Source: Microbulbifer pacificus (GTDB lineage: Bacteria > Pseudomonadota > Gammaproteobacteria > Pseudomonadales > Cellvibrionaceae). Taken from it: a stretch of 64,000 nt of DNA. The notes under the pieces were generated by a model. The model saw only the letters and a list, made by a program, of their open reading frames with translations. It did no database searches and was not told the origin of the DNA. Numbering within the stretch: position 1 is the first letter of the stretch; every line of letters begins with the position of its first letter. The position numbers and the translations under genes were made by a program. This document shows, piece by piece, positions 36,538-45,081 of the stretch. Location of the stretch: the NCBI RefSeq assembly GCF_002959965.1, contig NZ_PREV01000026.1:193501-257500 (forward strand), written 5' to 3'.

Positions 36538-37992
36538 ATGTCTTTCCACAACCATATCGGCGGCTGTCGCGGCTTATTCGCCACACTGCGCGTTCTGTCC
36601 ACGTTCATCGCGCTGATCCTGATTTCCGTCACGGCGCAGGCCGTACAAAAGCCCAATATTATTCTGATACTCGCGGATGACGCGGGCTACGCGGATTTCA
36701 GTTTCCAGGGCAGTGAGGTATTCCAGACACCGAACATTGACCGCATCGCAAAAAACGGTACCCGTTTTGCGCAGGCGTATGTAAGTGCCGCGGTGTGTGG
36801 ACCATCCCGTGCGGGTTTGGTCACTGGTAAATACCAGCAACGCTTTGGCTATGAGGAAAACAACGTACCGGGCTATATGAGTGCCAGCGGCACTACCGGA
36901 GACAATATGGGACTGCCACTGGACGAAAAAACCATCGCGCACTACCTCAAACCACTGGGCTACCACAGCGCCATCCTGGGCAAATGGCATCTGGGCAATG
37001 CCGATCGTTTCCACCCGCTCAAGCGGGGATTTGACGAATTTTATGGCTTTCGCGGCGGTGCCCGGTCTTACTTCCCGTTCAATGAGAGCAACCCCAATTC
37101 CCGCTGGGAAGATTTTCTCGAGCGTGGTTTCGGTTCCTTTGCCGAGACACCCAAATACTTCACCGATGCGCTGACCGATGAAGCGGTCGCATTTGTGGAG
37201 CGCAACAACAGCGAGCCCTTCTTCCTCTACCTATCCTACACCGCGGTACATGCGCCCATGGATACACTGCCGGAAGATCTGGCCGCATTTCCCGAGCTTT
37301 CCGGCAACCGAAAGAAAGTCGCCGCCATGACCCGGGCACTGGACAGAGGGGTGGGAAGGCTGCTTGACGCACTGGAACAACAGGAGCTGATTGATAATAC
37401 CCTGATCGTTTTCACCAACGACAACGGCGGTCCCACAGATCACAATGCTTCCAACAACTTCCCCTTGAGCGGCACCAAGGCCACGCATCTGGAGGGCGGT
37501 ATCCGGGTTCCATTTGTGATGCAGTGGCCCGGGCGGATTCCGGCTAAGCAGACCTTTCCGGCCCCCATTAGCCTGCTGGATCTGTTACCGACATTTTACG
37601 CTGCCGCCGGTGGCGACACTTCCGCACTCGAGAGTATTGATGGTGTGAACCTGATTCCCTACCTCAACGGCGAAGCAAGCGGAAAACCGCACCAAACCCT
37701 CTACTGGAAGAAGGAGAGCCGCGCGGCGATTCGCGATGGCGACTGGAAACTACTGCGCTTCCCGGACAGACCCGCCGAGCTCTACAACCTGGCGGAAGAC
37801 GTGAGCGAAACCCAGAATCTTGCGCAGCAATATCCGGACAAAGTTGCCGCGCTATACAAGAAATTATTCCAGTGGGAGCTACAGCTGGAGCGCCCCAGAT
37901 GGCAGCTGAAGCGGGAGTTTGAGGGGCAGGCTCTGGAACGTATGGATACCTATCGCCAGGCCAAACTACCTGAGACCACCAAAAACCATTAA
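36538..37992 (+). CDS. Sulfatase (formylglycine type), first copy
   Basis: A 484-residue exported sulfatase of the S1 (alkaline-phosphatase-like) family. It has a signal peptide up to about residue 35, the ILADDAGYAD metal site, and VCGPSRAG, where Cys87 is the formylglycine precursor of the CxPSR motif. LGKWHLG and FTNDNGGP are also typical. It probably removes sulfate from agar or porphyran oligosaccharides in the periplasm. The start at 36538 fits the signal peptide. No maturing enzyme (anSME or FGE) is seen in the window. Confidence 0.92.
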   Translation: MSFHNHIGGCRGLFATLRVLSTFIALILISVTAQAVQKPNIILILADDAGYADFSFQGSEVFQTPNIDRIAKNGTRFAQAYVSAAVCGPSRAGLVTGKYQQRFGYEENNVPGYMSASGTTGDNMGLPLDEKTIAHYLKPLGYHSAILGKWHLGNADRFHPLKRGFDEFYGFRGGARSYFPFNESNPNSRWEDFLERGFGSFAETPKYFTDALTDEAVAFVERNNSEPFFLYLSYTAVHAPMDTLPEDLAAFPELSGNRKKVAAMTRALDRGVGRLLDALEQQELIDNTLIVFTNDNGGPTDHNASNNFPLSGTKATHLEGGIRVPFVMQWPGRIPAKQTFPAPISLLDLLPTFYAAAGGDTSALESIDGVNLIPYLNGEASGKPHQTLYWKKESRAAIRDGDWKLLRFPDRPAELYNLAEDVSETQNLAQQYPDKVAALYKKLFQWELQLERPRWQLKREFEGQALERMDTYRQAKLPETTKNH

Positions 37993-38013
37993 TTAGCGGT
38001 ATATCCCAGCAAC

Positions 38014-38051
38014 AAAAAAGGCAGCCCGCTCAATGCAGGGCTGCCTTTTTT
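38014..38051. terminator. Bidirectional terminator between converging sulfatase genes
   Basis: Stem AAAAAAGGCAGCCC / GGGCTGCCTTTTTT; the A- and T-runs make it work from both sides. Confidence 0.92.
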
Positions 38052-38099
38052 CTATCGCTTGTATTTGATTTTTCCTGAAGAACGATCCAGACGGCTGGA

Positions 38100-39581
38100 T
38101 CACTGCACCACAATCGGCTTTCTTTCCTTCGCCTGCTTGACGCGCTCTTCGTAAAGCGACTTGTAAAAATCTTGGCGGGCCTTCTGGTATTCATAAGCCT
38201 GCATTAAGACATTCTGCTGGTTTCCGGCATTCCACTGATTCCACAGTTCCGCAAGCTCACTCTGGCGCTCGGGAAACTGGTCCACCAGATTGTTCTGCTC
38301 GTAGGGATCTTCCCGCATATCGAAATAGCTGCGCCCTACCCCCGGCAATGTCTGATGCATATACTTCGCGTCTTCCGTTCGTACCGCCCAAGTGTTGCCA
38401 TCCCCTTCTTCCAGGTGCCAGAACAGCGCCTTATGTGGCGAGCCCTGCTTCTCTCCGGTGAGGTAGGGAATCAGGTTTACACCATCCAGGGCCTTCTCCT
38501 GTGCAGGTGCATTCCCCAAAGCCAGTGCGGTGGCGGCGACGTCCAATGCAGATACCAGGCCATCAAACTCTCCCGGTTTCAGTTTCTGTGGCCAGTGTAA
38601 AAAGAACGGTACGTGAACGCCTCCTTCCTGCAGGCTGACTTTACCCCGTCGGAATGGTGTGTTGTCTGCCCAATCGCTATCTGGCATCCAGTACTCGGGA
38701 TAGACACCGCCGTTGTCAGAAAGGAAGAAAATCAGCGTATTGTCGTATTTTCCGGATGCCTTCAGTGCATCCACCACCATGCCAATGCCCGCATCCATTT
38801 CGTCGATCATTGCCGCATAAATACGCCGCTCGGGATCTTCGATGGCCTGGTATTTCTTGATGGTTTCTTCCGGAGCCTCCAGTGGTGCATGCGGCGCATT
38901 GTAGGAAAGGAACAGGAAAAATGGATCCTTACTTTCTGTCACAAACTTCGCCGCATCGCGGCTCAGTGCCGTGGTCAGATATTCCGTCAGCTCGCCAGCT
39001 CCGCCGTTACGCACCAGTGGCAGGTAGCCCCCCTCATTGGCCATGTAGTCGTTCTGCCCCTTGTCATTTACCAGGGGCACCTTGTTGGAGGTTCCCTCCG
39101 GAAAATAAGCACGGCCACCAGAAAGAAAGCCGTAGAAGTGATCAAAACCGCGATTGTTGGGATGAAAGGGCGGCGCCGCACCCAAATGCCATTTGCCAAC
39201 GATACCGGTGCGATAACCCACTTCCTGCAGACGCTTGGCAAAGGTTTTCTCGGTAACCGGCAAACCCATGTAATTGTCGAAGGGGGAATAGGTATTGTTA
39301 CTTTCGGCACCAAAGCGCGCCTGGTGACGCCCGACCAACAACCCCGCACGAGACGGCCCACAATACGGGTGGGTGACGTAGCCGTTATTCATCACCACAC
39401 CGGCGTTGGCCAGCTGATCCAGGTTCGGGGTTTTGATGTCGTTGGCTCCGGTAAAACCGGTATCTGCATAACCCAGATCATCCGCCAGAATCAGCAGAAT
39501 ATTGGGTTTCTCCACATTCTTTGCCTGTGCAAGCATTGAACACAGGCAACCGCAAACAACACTGAGAAGAAATCGCTTCAT
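38100..39581 (-). CDS. Sulfatase (formylglycine type), second copy
   Basis: A 493-residue S1 sulfatase with a signal peptide (cut near residue 20, AQA), ILADDLGYAD and PYCGPSRAG with Cys74 as formylglycine precursor; IVGKWHLG and FLSDNGG are also present. It is only distantly related to the first sulfatase, which suggests a different sulfate position or substrate. It is the last gene of the operon running from the anion porter at 48768; its start overlaps the lactonase stop by four bases. Confidence 0.92.
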   Translation of the reverse strand: MKRFLLSVVCGCLCSMLAQAKNVEKPNILLILADDLGYADTGFTGANDIKTPNLDQLANAGVVMNNGYVTHPYCGPSRAGLLVGRHQARFGAESNNTYSPFDNYMGLPVTEKTFAKRLQEVGYRTGIVGKWHLGAAPPFHPNNRGFDHFYGFLSGGRAYFPEGTSNKVPLVNDKGQNDYMANEGGYLPLVRNGGAGELTEYLTTALSRDAAKFVTESKDPFFLFLSYNAPHAPLEAPEETIKKYQAIEDPERRIYAAMIDEMDAGIGMVVDALKASGKYDNTLIFFLSDNGGVYPEYWMPDSDWADNTPFRRGKVSLQEGGVHVPFFLHWPQKLKPGEFDGLVSALDVAATALALGNAPAQEKALDGVNLIPYLTGEKQGSPHKALFWHLEEGDGNTWAVRTEDAKYMHQTLPGVGRSYFDMREDPYEQNNLVDQFPERQSELAELWNQWNAGNQQNVLMQAYEYQKARQDFYKSLYEERVKQAKERKPIVVQ

Positions 39582-40636
39582 GAGAGAATCACCGCAGGTT
39601 CGGGCTGGCCTTTCACAGCATTCCGATACACCAATGTCACACCGTTGGCCACCGCCGCACCGGGTTGGTCTTCCAGCCCAACCGCTGCCGTGGTCACATA
39701 CATATCGGTAAAGTCATCTCCGCCAAAGGCGGGGCATGTGGTGCGAATCACCGGAGCCTGTAATGCGTCGGTTGCACGGCCTTCCGGGGTAAAGCACTGG
39801 GTACGGGCACCATCCCACAGGGAAGACCACATATTCCCCAGCCCGTCCATTACCGCACCGTCCGGAATCAGACCTTTATCACTCAAATCGAGAAAGACTT
39901 CACGCTCTCCCGCAAGCCAGCCATCGGCTTCATTGAGTGGCACTCGATAAATCACACCTCTGGCTGAATCTGCGTAATAGCCGAAGTTGCGCGCGCGATC
40001 AAAACAGATACCGTTCGGCACGGTCATACCGCTGTCCAGTTGACGCAGCTCGCCCCTGTACCAGCGATACAGATTGCCCTGATCCGGCTCCCCCTCTTTG
40101 CCCATTGTGCCAATCCAGAATCCACCCCAGGGGTCGGCGCGGCCGTCATTGCTACGGTTGCCAGGTTGATCCGGTTCCAGAGCGCAGAGCAGGGTTTTGT
40201 CGCCACTGTTCAGGTTCAGCAGGTTGAGGCCACTTTCACAGGCCACAATTACGCGGTCCCGATCGACCCAACCGATCGCCGAAGGCATTTCATCAAACTG
40301 CCAGGCCTGTTCACCTTCCACGCCATTGGCCAGTACCCGCTTGTTAAGCAAGTCCACCCAGTACAGGTTTTTGCGCTGCGGATGCCACAGGGGACCTTCC
40401 CCGAGACTGCAGATACGCTGATCGAATACCTCTGCCTGACCAAGCTCGGCAGAACGCTGCAAATGCTCACTCACCTTCTCGTCCTCGCGATTCATCGTAT
40501 TGTTCGAACTAGCGGTAACACGACTATTCGTTGCCAGTGCTCTGGTTGCGGCGCTTAATGCCAGTGCACCGAACGCGCTGGAAAACATGCCCAACACCAG
40601 CTTGCGGCGGGATAACCCGTTTACGATTTTCTTCAA
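39578..40636 (-). CDS. SMP-30/gluconolactonase family protein with Tat signal
   Basis: A 352-residue beta-propeller lactonase. The N-terminus has a twin-arginine signal (LSRRKLVLGMF followed by a hydrophobic stretch ending ALA), so the folded enzyme goes to the periplasm. Metal-site residues of the family are in SLGEGPLWH, RSNDGRADPWGGFW and IPDGAVMD. It would open aldonolactones such as galactonolactone. The periplasmic location does not match the cytoplasmic SDR at 21498, but fits an oxidation by the GMC dehydrogenase at 60838 followed by acid uptake through the porter at 47470. Confidence 0.87.
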   Translation of the reverse strand: MKKIVNGLSRRKLVLGMFSSAFGALALSAATRALATNSRVTASSNNTMNREDEKVSEHLQRSAELGQAEVFDQRICSLGEGPLWHPQRKNLYWVDLLNKRVLANGVEGEQAWQFDEMPSAIGWVDRDRVIVACESGLNLLNLNSGDKTLLCALEPDQPGNRSNDGRADPWGGFWIGTMGKEGEPDQGNLYRWYRGELRQLDSGMTVPNGICFDRARNFGYYADSARGVIYRVPLNEADGWLAGEREVFLDLSDKGLIPDGAVMDGLGNMWSSLWDGARTQCFTPEGRATDALQAPVIRTTCPAFGGDDFTDMYVTTAAVGLEDQPGAAVANGVTLVYRNAVKGQPEPAVILS

Positions 40637-40651
40637 GTTCTCTACCCATTT

Positions 40652-43600
40652 TTAATCGGCCCCAGACTCCCCAATAATTTTCGCCTGTACTGTCTCGTCC
40701 AGGCGGATAGTGGTTGGCGCCATTTCGCCTTGGTCTATAAGGCCGCGAACAATCAGCAGCGCCTTGCCTTCACTGGTACTCAGCTGTGAATTTTTATACC
40801 CCGTCATACGGGAGGTTCGCCCATTATCCGTACCCAGCAGTTCCAGTCCATCTGCGAGCTCGAATTCAATTCGCCTATCCTGGTGACGTACAGATCTGCC
40901 ATGGTCATCCACAAGTTGTGCCGTCACATGTGCGGCACTGTAGCCATCTACCGGTAACGTGTCTCGATCCAGCGAAAGCGCAATCGCGGCTGGCGCACCA
41001 GTGGTTTCAACTTCTGCGGAAACATCACAGCCGTTGACTCCATCGGCCCTAAGGCGACCACTCGCGAATGGCAGTGCCCACTTCAACAGGCGGTCCGGAC
41101 TATCCGCCAGGGTTCGCGTCCCCAGGGATTCGCCGTTCAATGACAAGGCTACTTCCGGGCAATTACTCAATACCTCGACGATAATTGGCTCGCCGTCCGG
41201 GTAATTCCAGTGTCGGTTAACGTCCTGCCAACCCCATACTCGCTGCGCCCAGCCGCCCGGTGTCTTTTCCACAACTCCGCCATCAGCATCACGACGGTAC
41301 AGGGATTTCCCGTCGGTTTGCGAGGTAATCGCGATATAAGGGGCACTGTTCCAGAGGGTGCGATATAGGTCATAGGCCGGTGTCTCAAAACCGGCCACAT
41401 CCAGCATGCCGCTGCGCACGGCCTTGCGCGGCCAGGCTCCGTTGGCTTCTCCGAGATAGTCCGTTCCCGTCCACAGGAAAGTACCGGGGATAAAGGGGCG
41501 CTCTTCCACCGCCTTCCACTCGTGCCACTGCACCACATTCTCAGTACCCATGATCATTTTTTTCGGGTACCGCTGGTGGCCGTAATCGTAGATCACCCGG
41601 CGATAGCTATAGCCAACAATATCCAGGGCGTCGGTATAACCGGAAATATGGCTCACCGAGGGCAGAATCAGGTTCGCGGTGACCGGCCGGCTGGTATCCA
41701 GCTCCTTCACCCAGCCAGACAACTTCGCGGCAGTTTTGGCGAGCACATACTCACCCTCCTCACTGCCATGGAAGCGGTCCTTGATTTCCTGCTCGCTTAT
41801 AAACGGGGGATTAAAAAAGTAATTACCCGATGCATTCATATCGAAGTAACCGGTAGCCTCTTTGTAGCGGGGATAGGTCCACTCAATTTCGTTACCGATA
41901 CTCCACATGATGATGGAGGGGTGGTTGCGGTCACGCTTGACGGCCAGGCGCAGGTCCGACTCAGCCTCTTGCTGGAAGTAATCCGCATAGCCACGGCTGA
42001 TGTAATCGCTGTGCCGCTCCCACTGATTCAGACGCTTGTCTTTGGGGTTGTCCCACTCATCAAAGATTTCCGCCTGTACCAGAAACCCCATCTCGTCGCA
42101 AAGATCGAGGAACTCTTCCGAGGCTGGGTTGTGGGCAGTACGAATGGCGTTGGTACCGGCGGCCTTCAATGTTGCCAGGCGGCGGCGCCAGACATCCTTT
42201 GGTACCGCAACACCCACTGCGCCCGCATCGTGATGCAGGTTTACCCCCTTGATGGGCGTATCGACGCCGTTCAGGAAAAAGCCTTCGTTTGCATCAAAGC
42301 GCAGGGAGCGGATACCGAAGCGGTTCTCGACCTGATCAACAATACGATCGCCTTGTATCACACGGGTTACCGCCATATATAAATTTGGCGTTTGCGGGCT
42401 CCACAAAGCCGGAACAGCGACTTTGAGTTGAAGGTCAACAGTAGCGTCGCTGTGGTCGGCCAGAGATTTTCGGGTTCTGCTCCGAGCTACCGCCTTGCCC
42501 GCCGGGTCCAGGATCTCTGTCTCAACCACAAAGGGCTGCGCCGCTGATTTATTGACGACTTCCACATGGACACTCACCTGCGCCATTTCGGCACTGACCT
42601 CCGGAGTCTGGATAAATATCCCGGACACTGGAATATGCAACGGGTCTACGGTCAGCAGTTTTACATTCCGGTAGATACCCGATCCGGTATACCAACGACT
42701 GTCGATATAACGGCTGCGATCCACCCGGATTGCCAGAACGTTGTCTTGCCCCGCCGGGGCCAGATGGTTCGACAGATCAAGGGTAAACGGAGTGTAGCCA
42801 TTGATTCGGCCCCCAATTTTTACCCCGTTCAGCCAGATCTCGGAGTGGTTGTAGATTCCGTCAAAATTCAGATAGGTGATTTTACCTTCGGAATGTTCTG
42901 GCAGGCGAAAGGTTTTCCGGTACCAGCCGATGCCGCCGGGCAAATAGGCAGTGGCACCGTTCAGTGCCGGGTCGAACTCGTGCTCGATGCTCCAGTCGTG
43001 CGGCAGGCGCAGGTCGCGCCAATGGCTGTCGTCATATTCGGGTTTGCGGAAGTGCTCGTCATCCTGCAAACGGAATTTCCAGCCGAAATTAAAATCGACA
43101 CTGCGAGGGAAAGAAGCACTTGCAGTCGCGTTTTTAGACCTATCGCTGTCGCCGCTCACGAATATCCGTTGATTGACAGCAAGGCCGCGCAATGTCGCCT
43201 CTGAACCATCCCGCCAGCGCACATGAATATCCACCGGTTCACGGCTCCGACCCAAACCAAAGTGTGCAACATCCAGCTGGCCCTGAGAGTGGGTGGCACT
43301 ACCCGCACCGATTCGTTGATAGCGGCGATGGGGGCCGGTTAGGGAAACCTCAGCGCCCTTCGGACCAGTACCTTGGGCTGAGTAACCAACGCGCACCTGC
43401 AGGTAATTATTCTCAGGGGATTTCAATTTATGGGGGTTAAGCCCATTCTCGAACAGATGCCAACGCCCCTGATCGTCGTCGCCACTGAGTAGATCCAGGT
43501 CACCATCCTGATCGTAATCGAACACTGCGCCCATATCGCCGTGACCGAATTGACCCAGTACAGTGCCGCCGTGATTGGACGCCTGCAGGAATGAATCGCC

Positions 43601-45079
43601 ATCCTGATTTAACATCAGCAGGTCTTCCACCCGCCGGTGCAGCTCGCCGAAACGAAAAACAAAAAAGTCCGCGAAACCGCTATTGTCCAGGTCCCCGGTG
43701 GTCACGCCCCAATTGTTATCGGCGCTTTGCGGAGGGAGACGGTCGCTGATATCGGTAAACCCCTGGCCATCGTTGCGCAACAGGATATCGGCAACGCCCA
43801 GTGTTTGTGGCGTCCAGTCCGGTGCTATCTGCTTTACGCCATGTACGCTGGCGCGGATATCCCAGGCGAGATCACCGTCTAACAGCCATTCCAGGCGCCA
43901 TTGATAAGGGCCATTTTCATCTGTCTGGGAACCATGCTGCTCCACCACCCCGAGATGCCAGCCATTGTTGATCAATTCATCAGGAAAGCCTTGCGCCATC
44001 TCTTGCGACACGGTTATCAGTGTTTGCCCCGCTGGGGTGGCCAACTTCTTTTCACTCGCCCCAAGGTACACCGGCAGAGTAATTTCCTGGCCCCGCTGCC
44101 AATGGAAAAACTCATTGAGCTGCAGAGGTCCATCACTGTAGAAAGTGATCCCGTCGTGGCTGCGATTACCTTCATCGCGCAGGTCCAGACGCCCGCTATC
44201 AGAATCAAATGACACGGCGTTATTGGCGATCTGATAATAGGTTTTACCGCGGGCCAGGTAGTAATCCAGGTCGCCATCGTTGTCGATATCGGCCTCGGCG
44301 ACCGCCATCACATATTCCCGATCTATGCCCTTCGGCAACCACCGGTCGGTGACATCGCGAAAGCCGAAATCGCCATTGCCTGCCCACAGACTCAGCGGCG
44401 AGAAGGCGACCAGATCGTCCACATGATCGCCGTTGAAATCCGTAATCAATACACGTTCGGCTTCCAGTTGCTCAAACGCCGACGCGGAACGGTAACGAAA
44501 CCGGTCCTTGCCAATATTCTCGAACAGAATATTGCGGGGACCGGTTTCGCCGGGCAGCATGACCGCATTGATCTGCAACAGGTCGAGATCCCCATCCAGA
44601 TCCATATCGATCCAGCGCACCGACCGCCCGCGGGCGCCCATGTTTTCGATACCACTGCCGACGGTAATATCCTGAAAGCTACCCTTGTCGTTCTTCAGGA
44701 TCCGCGGCGGTTGCGGGCTGGTGCCATTACCCCCGCCGAGAGCGACCGCCACATCCTGATCGCCATCCCCGTCATAGTCACCGGCCGCAATACCATGTAC
44801 GTCCCAGCGCATAATCGGGGAACCGTGCTCGCGGTAGCGACCATCAGCACCGCCCCAGAATAGCTGCGCAGGTACCTTGTCATGATTGCTCAGCAACAGC
44901 TCGTAGCGGCCATCACCGTTCAGGTCTGCAACCGCAGGCCCCCCATATTTCCAGGTCGGCTCGGTATTCAGCCCCTGCTGCTCACTGACTTCCGTGAAAC
45001 GCAATTCCGCAAATGCGCAACTGGAGCCTATTAGCGCAAGGACTCCGAGAGGAACACGCAACGACGGAGACAGTTTCAT
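40652..45079 (-). CDS. GH2 glycosidase fused to FG-GAP/UnbV domains
   Basis: A 1475-residue exported protein (signal peptide cut near AFA, residue 24). Residues about 25-545 hold FG-GAP/VCBS-like repeats with DxNxDG and DxDxDG calcium loops (DLNGDGRYE, DYDGDGDQD, DMDLDGDLD and others). An ASPIC/UnbV domain follows at about 546-640. From about 660 to the end it is a GH2 enzyme: jelly roll, Ig-like domain, barrel with Glu1064 (GNEIEW) as acid/base and Glu1180 (MGTEN) as nucleophile, and C-terminal Ig-like parts. GH2 beta-galactosidases act on agaro-oligosaccharides with galactose at the end. The fusion order is unusual; no frame break was seen. It starts 2 bases after the GH50 stop. Confidence 0.9.
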   Translation of the reverse strand: MKLSPSLRVPLGVLALIGSSCAFAELRFTEVSEQQGLNTEPTWKYGGPAVADLNGDGRYELLLSNHDKVPAQLFWGGADGRYREHGSPIMRWDVHGIAAGDYDGDGDQDVAVALGGGNGTSPQPPRILKNDKGSFQDITVGSGIENMGARGRSVRWIDMDLDGDLDLLQINAVMLPGETGPRNILFENIGKDRFRYRSASAFEQLEAERVLITDFNGDHVDDLVAFSPLSLWAGNGDFGFRDVTDRWLPKGIDREYVMAVAEADIDNDGDLDYYLARGKTYYQIANNAVSFDSDSGRLDLRDEGNRSHDGITFYSDGPLQLNEFFHWQRGQEITLPVYLGASEKKLATPAGQTLITVSQEMAQGFPDELINNGWHLGVVEQHGSQTDENGPYQWRLEWLLDGDLAWDIRASVHGVKQIAPDWTPQTLGVADILLRNDGQGFTDISDRLPPQSADNNWGVTTGDLDNSGFADFFVFRFGELHRRVEDLLMLNQDGDSFLQASNHGGTVLGQFGHGDMGAVFDYDQDGDLDLLSGDDDQGRWHLFENGLNPHKLKSPENNYLQVRVGYSAQGTGPKGAEVSLTGPHRRYQRIGAGSATHSQGQLDVAHFGLGRSREPVDIHVRWRDGSEATLRGLAVNQRIFVSGDSDRSKNATASASFPRSVDFNFGWKFRLQDDEHFRKPEYDDSHWRDLRLPHDWSIEHEFDPALNGATAYLPGGIGWYRKTFRLPEHSEGKITYLNFDGIYNHSEIWLNGVKIGGRINGYTPFTLDLSNHLAPAGQDNVLAIRVDRSRYIDSRWYTGSGIYRNVKLLTVDPLHIPVSGIFIQTPEVSAEMAQVSVHVEVVNKSAAQPFVVETEILDPAGKAVARSRTRKSLADHSDATVDLQLKVAVPALWSPQTPNLYMAVTRVIQGDRIVDQVENRFGIRSLRFDANEGFFLNGVDTPIKGVNLHHDAGAVGVAVPKDVWRRRLATLKAAGTNAIRTAHNPASEEFLDLCDEMGFLVQAEIFDEWDNPKDKRLNQWERHSDYISRGYADYFQQEAESDLRLAVKRDRNHPSIIMWSIGNEIEWTYPRYKEATGYFDMNASGNYFFNPPFISEQEIKDRFHGSEEGEYVLAKTAAKLSGWVKELDTSRPVTANLILPSVSHISGYTDALDIVGYSYRRVIYDYGHQRYPKKMIMGTENVVQWHEWKAVEERPFIPGTFLWTGTDYLGEANGAWPRKAVRSGMLDVAGFETPAYDLYRTLWNSAPYIAITSQTDGKSLYRRDADGGVVEKTPGGWAQRVWGWQDVNRHWNYPDGEPIIVEVLSNCPEVALSLNGESLGTRTLADSPDRLLKWALPFASGRLRADGVNGCDVSAEVETTGAPAAIALSLDRDTLPVDGYSAAHVTAQLVDDHGRSVRHQDRRIEFELADGLELLGTDNGRTSRMTGYKNSQLSTSEGKALLIVRGLIDQGEMAPTTIRLDETVQAKIIGESGAD

Positions 45080-45081
45080 GA

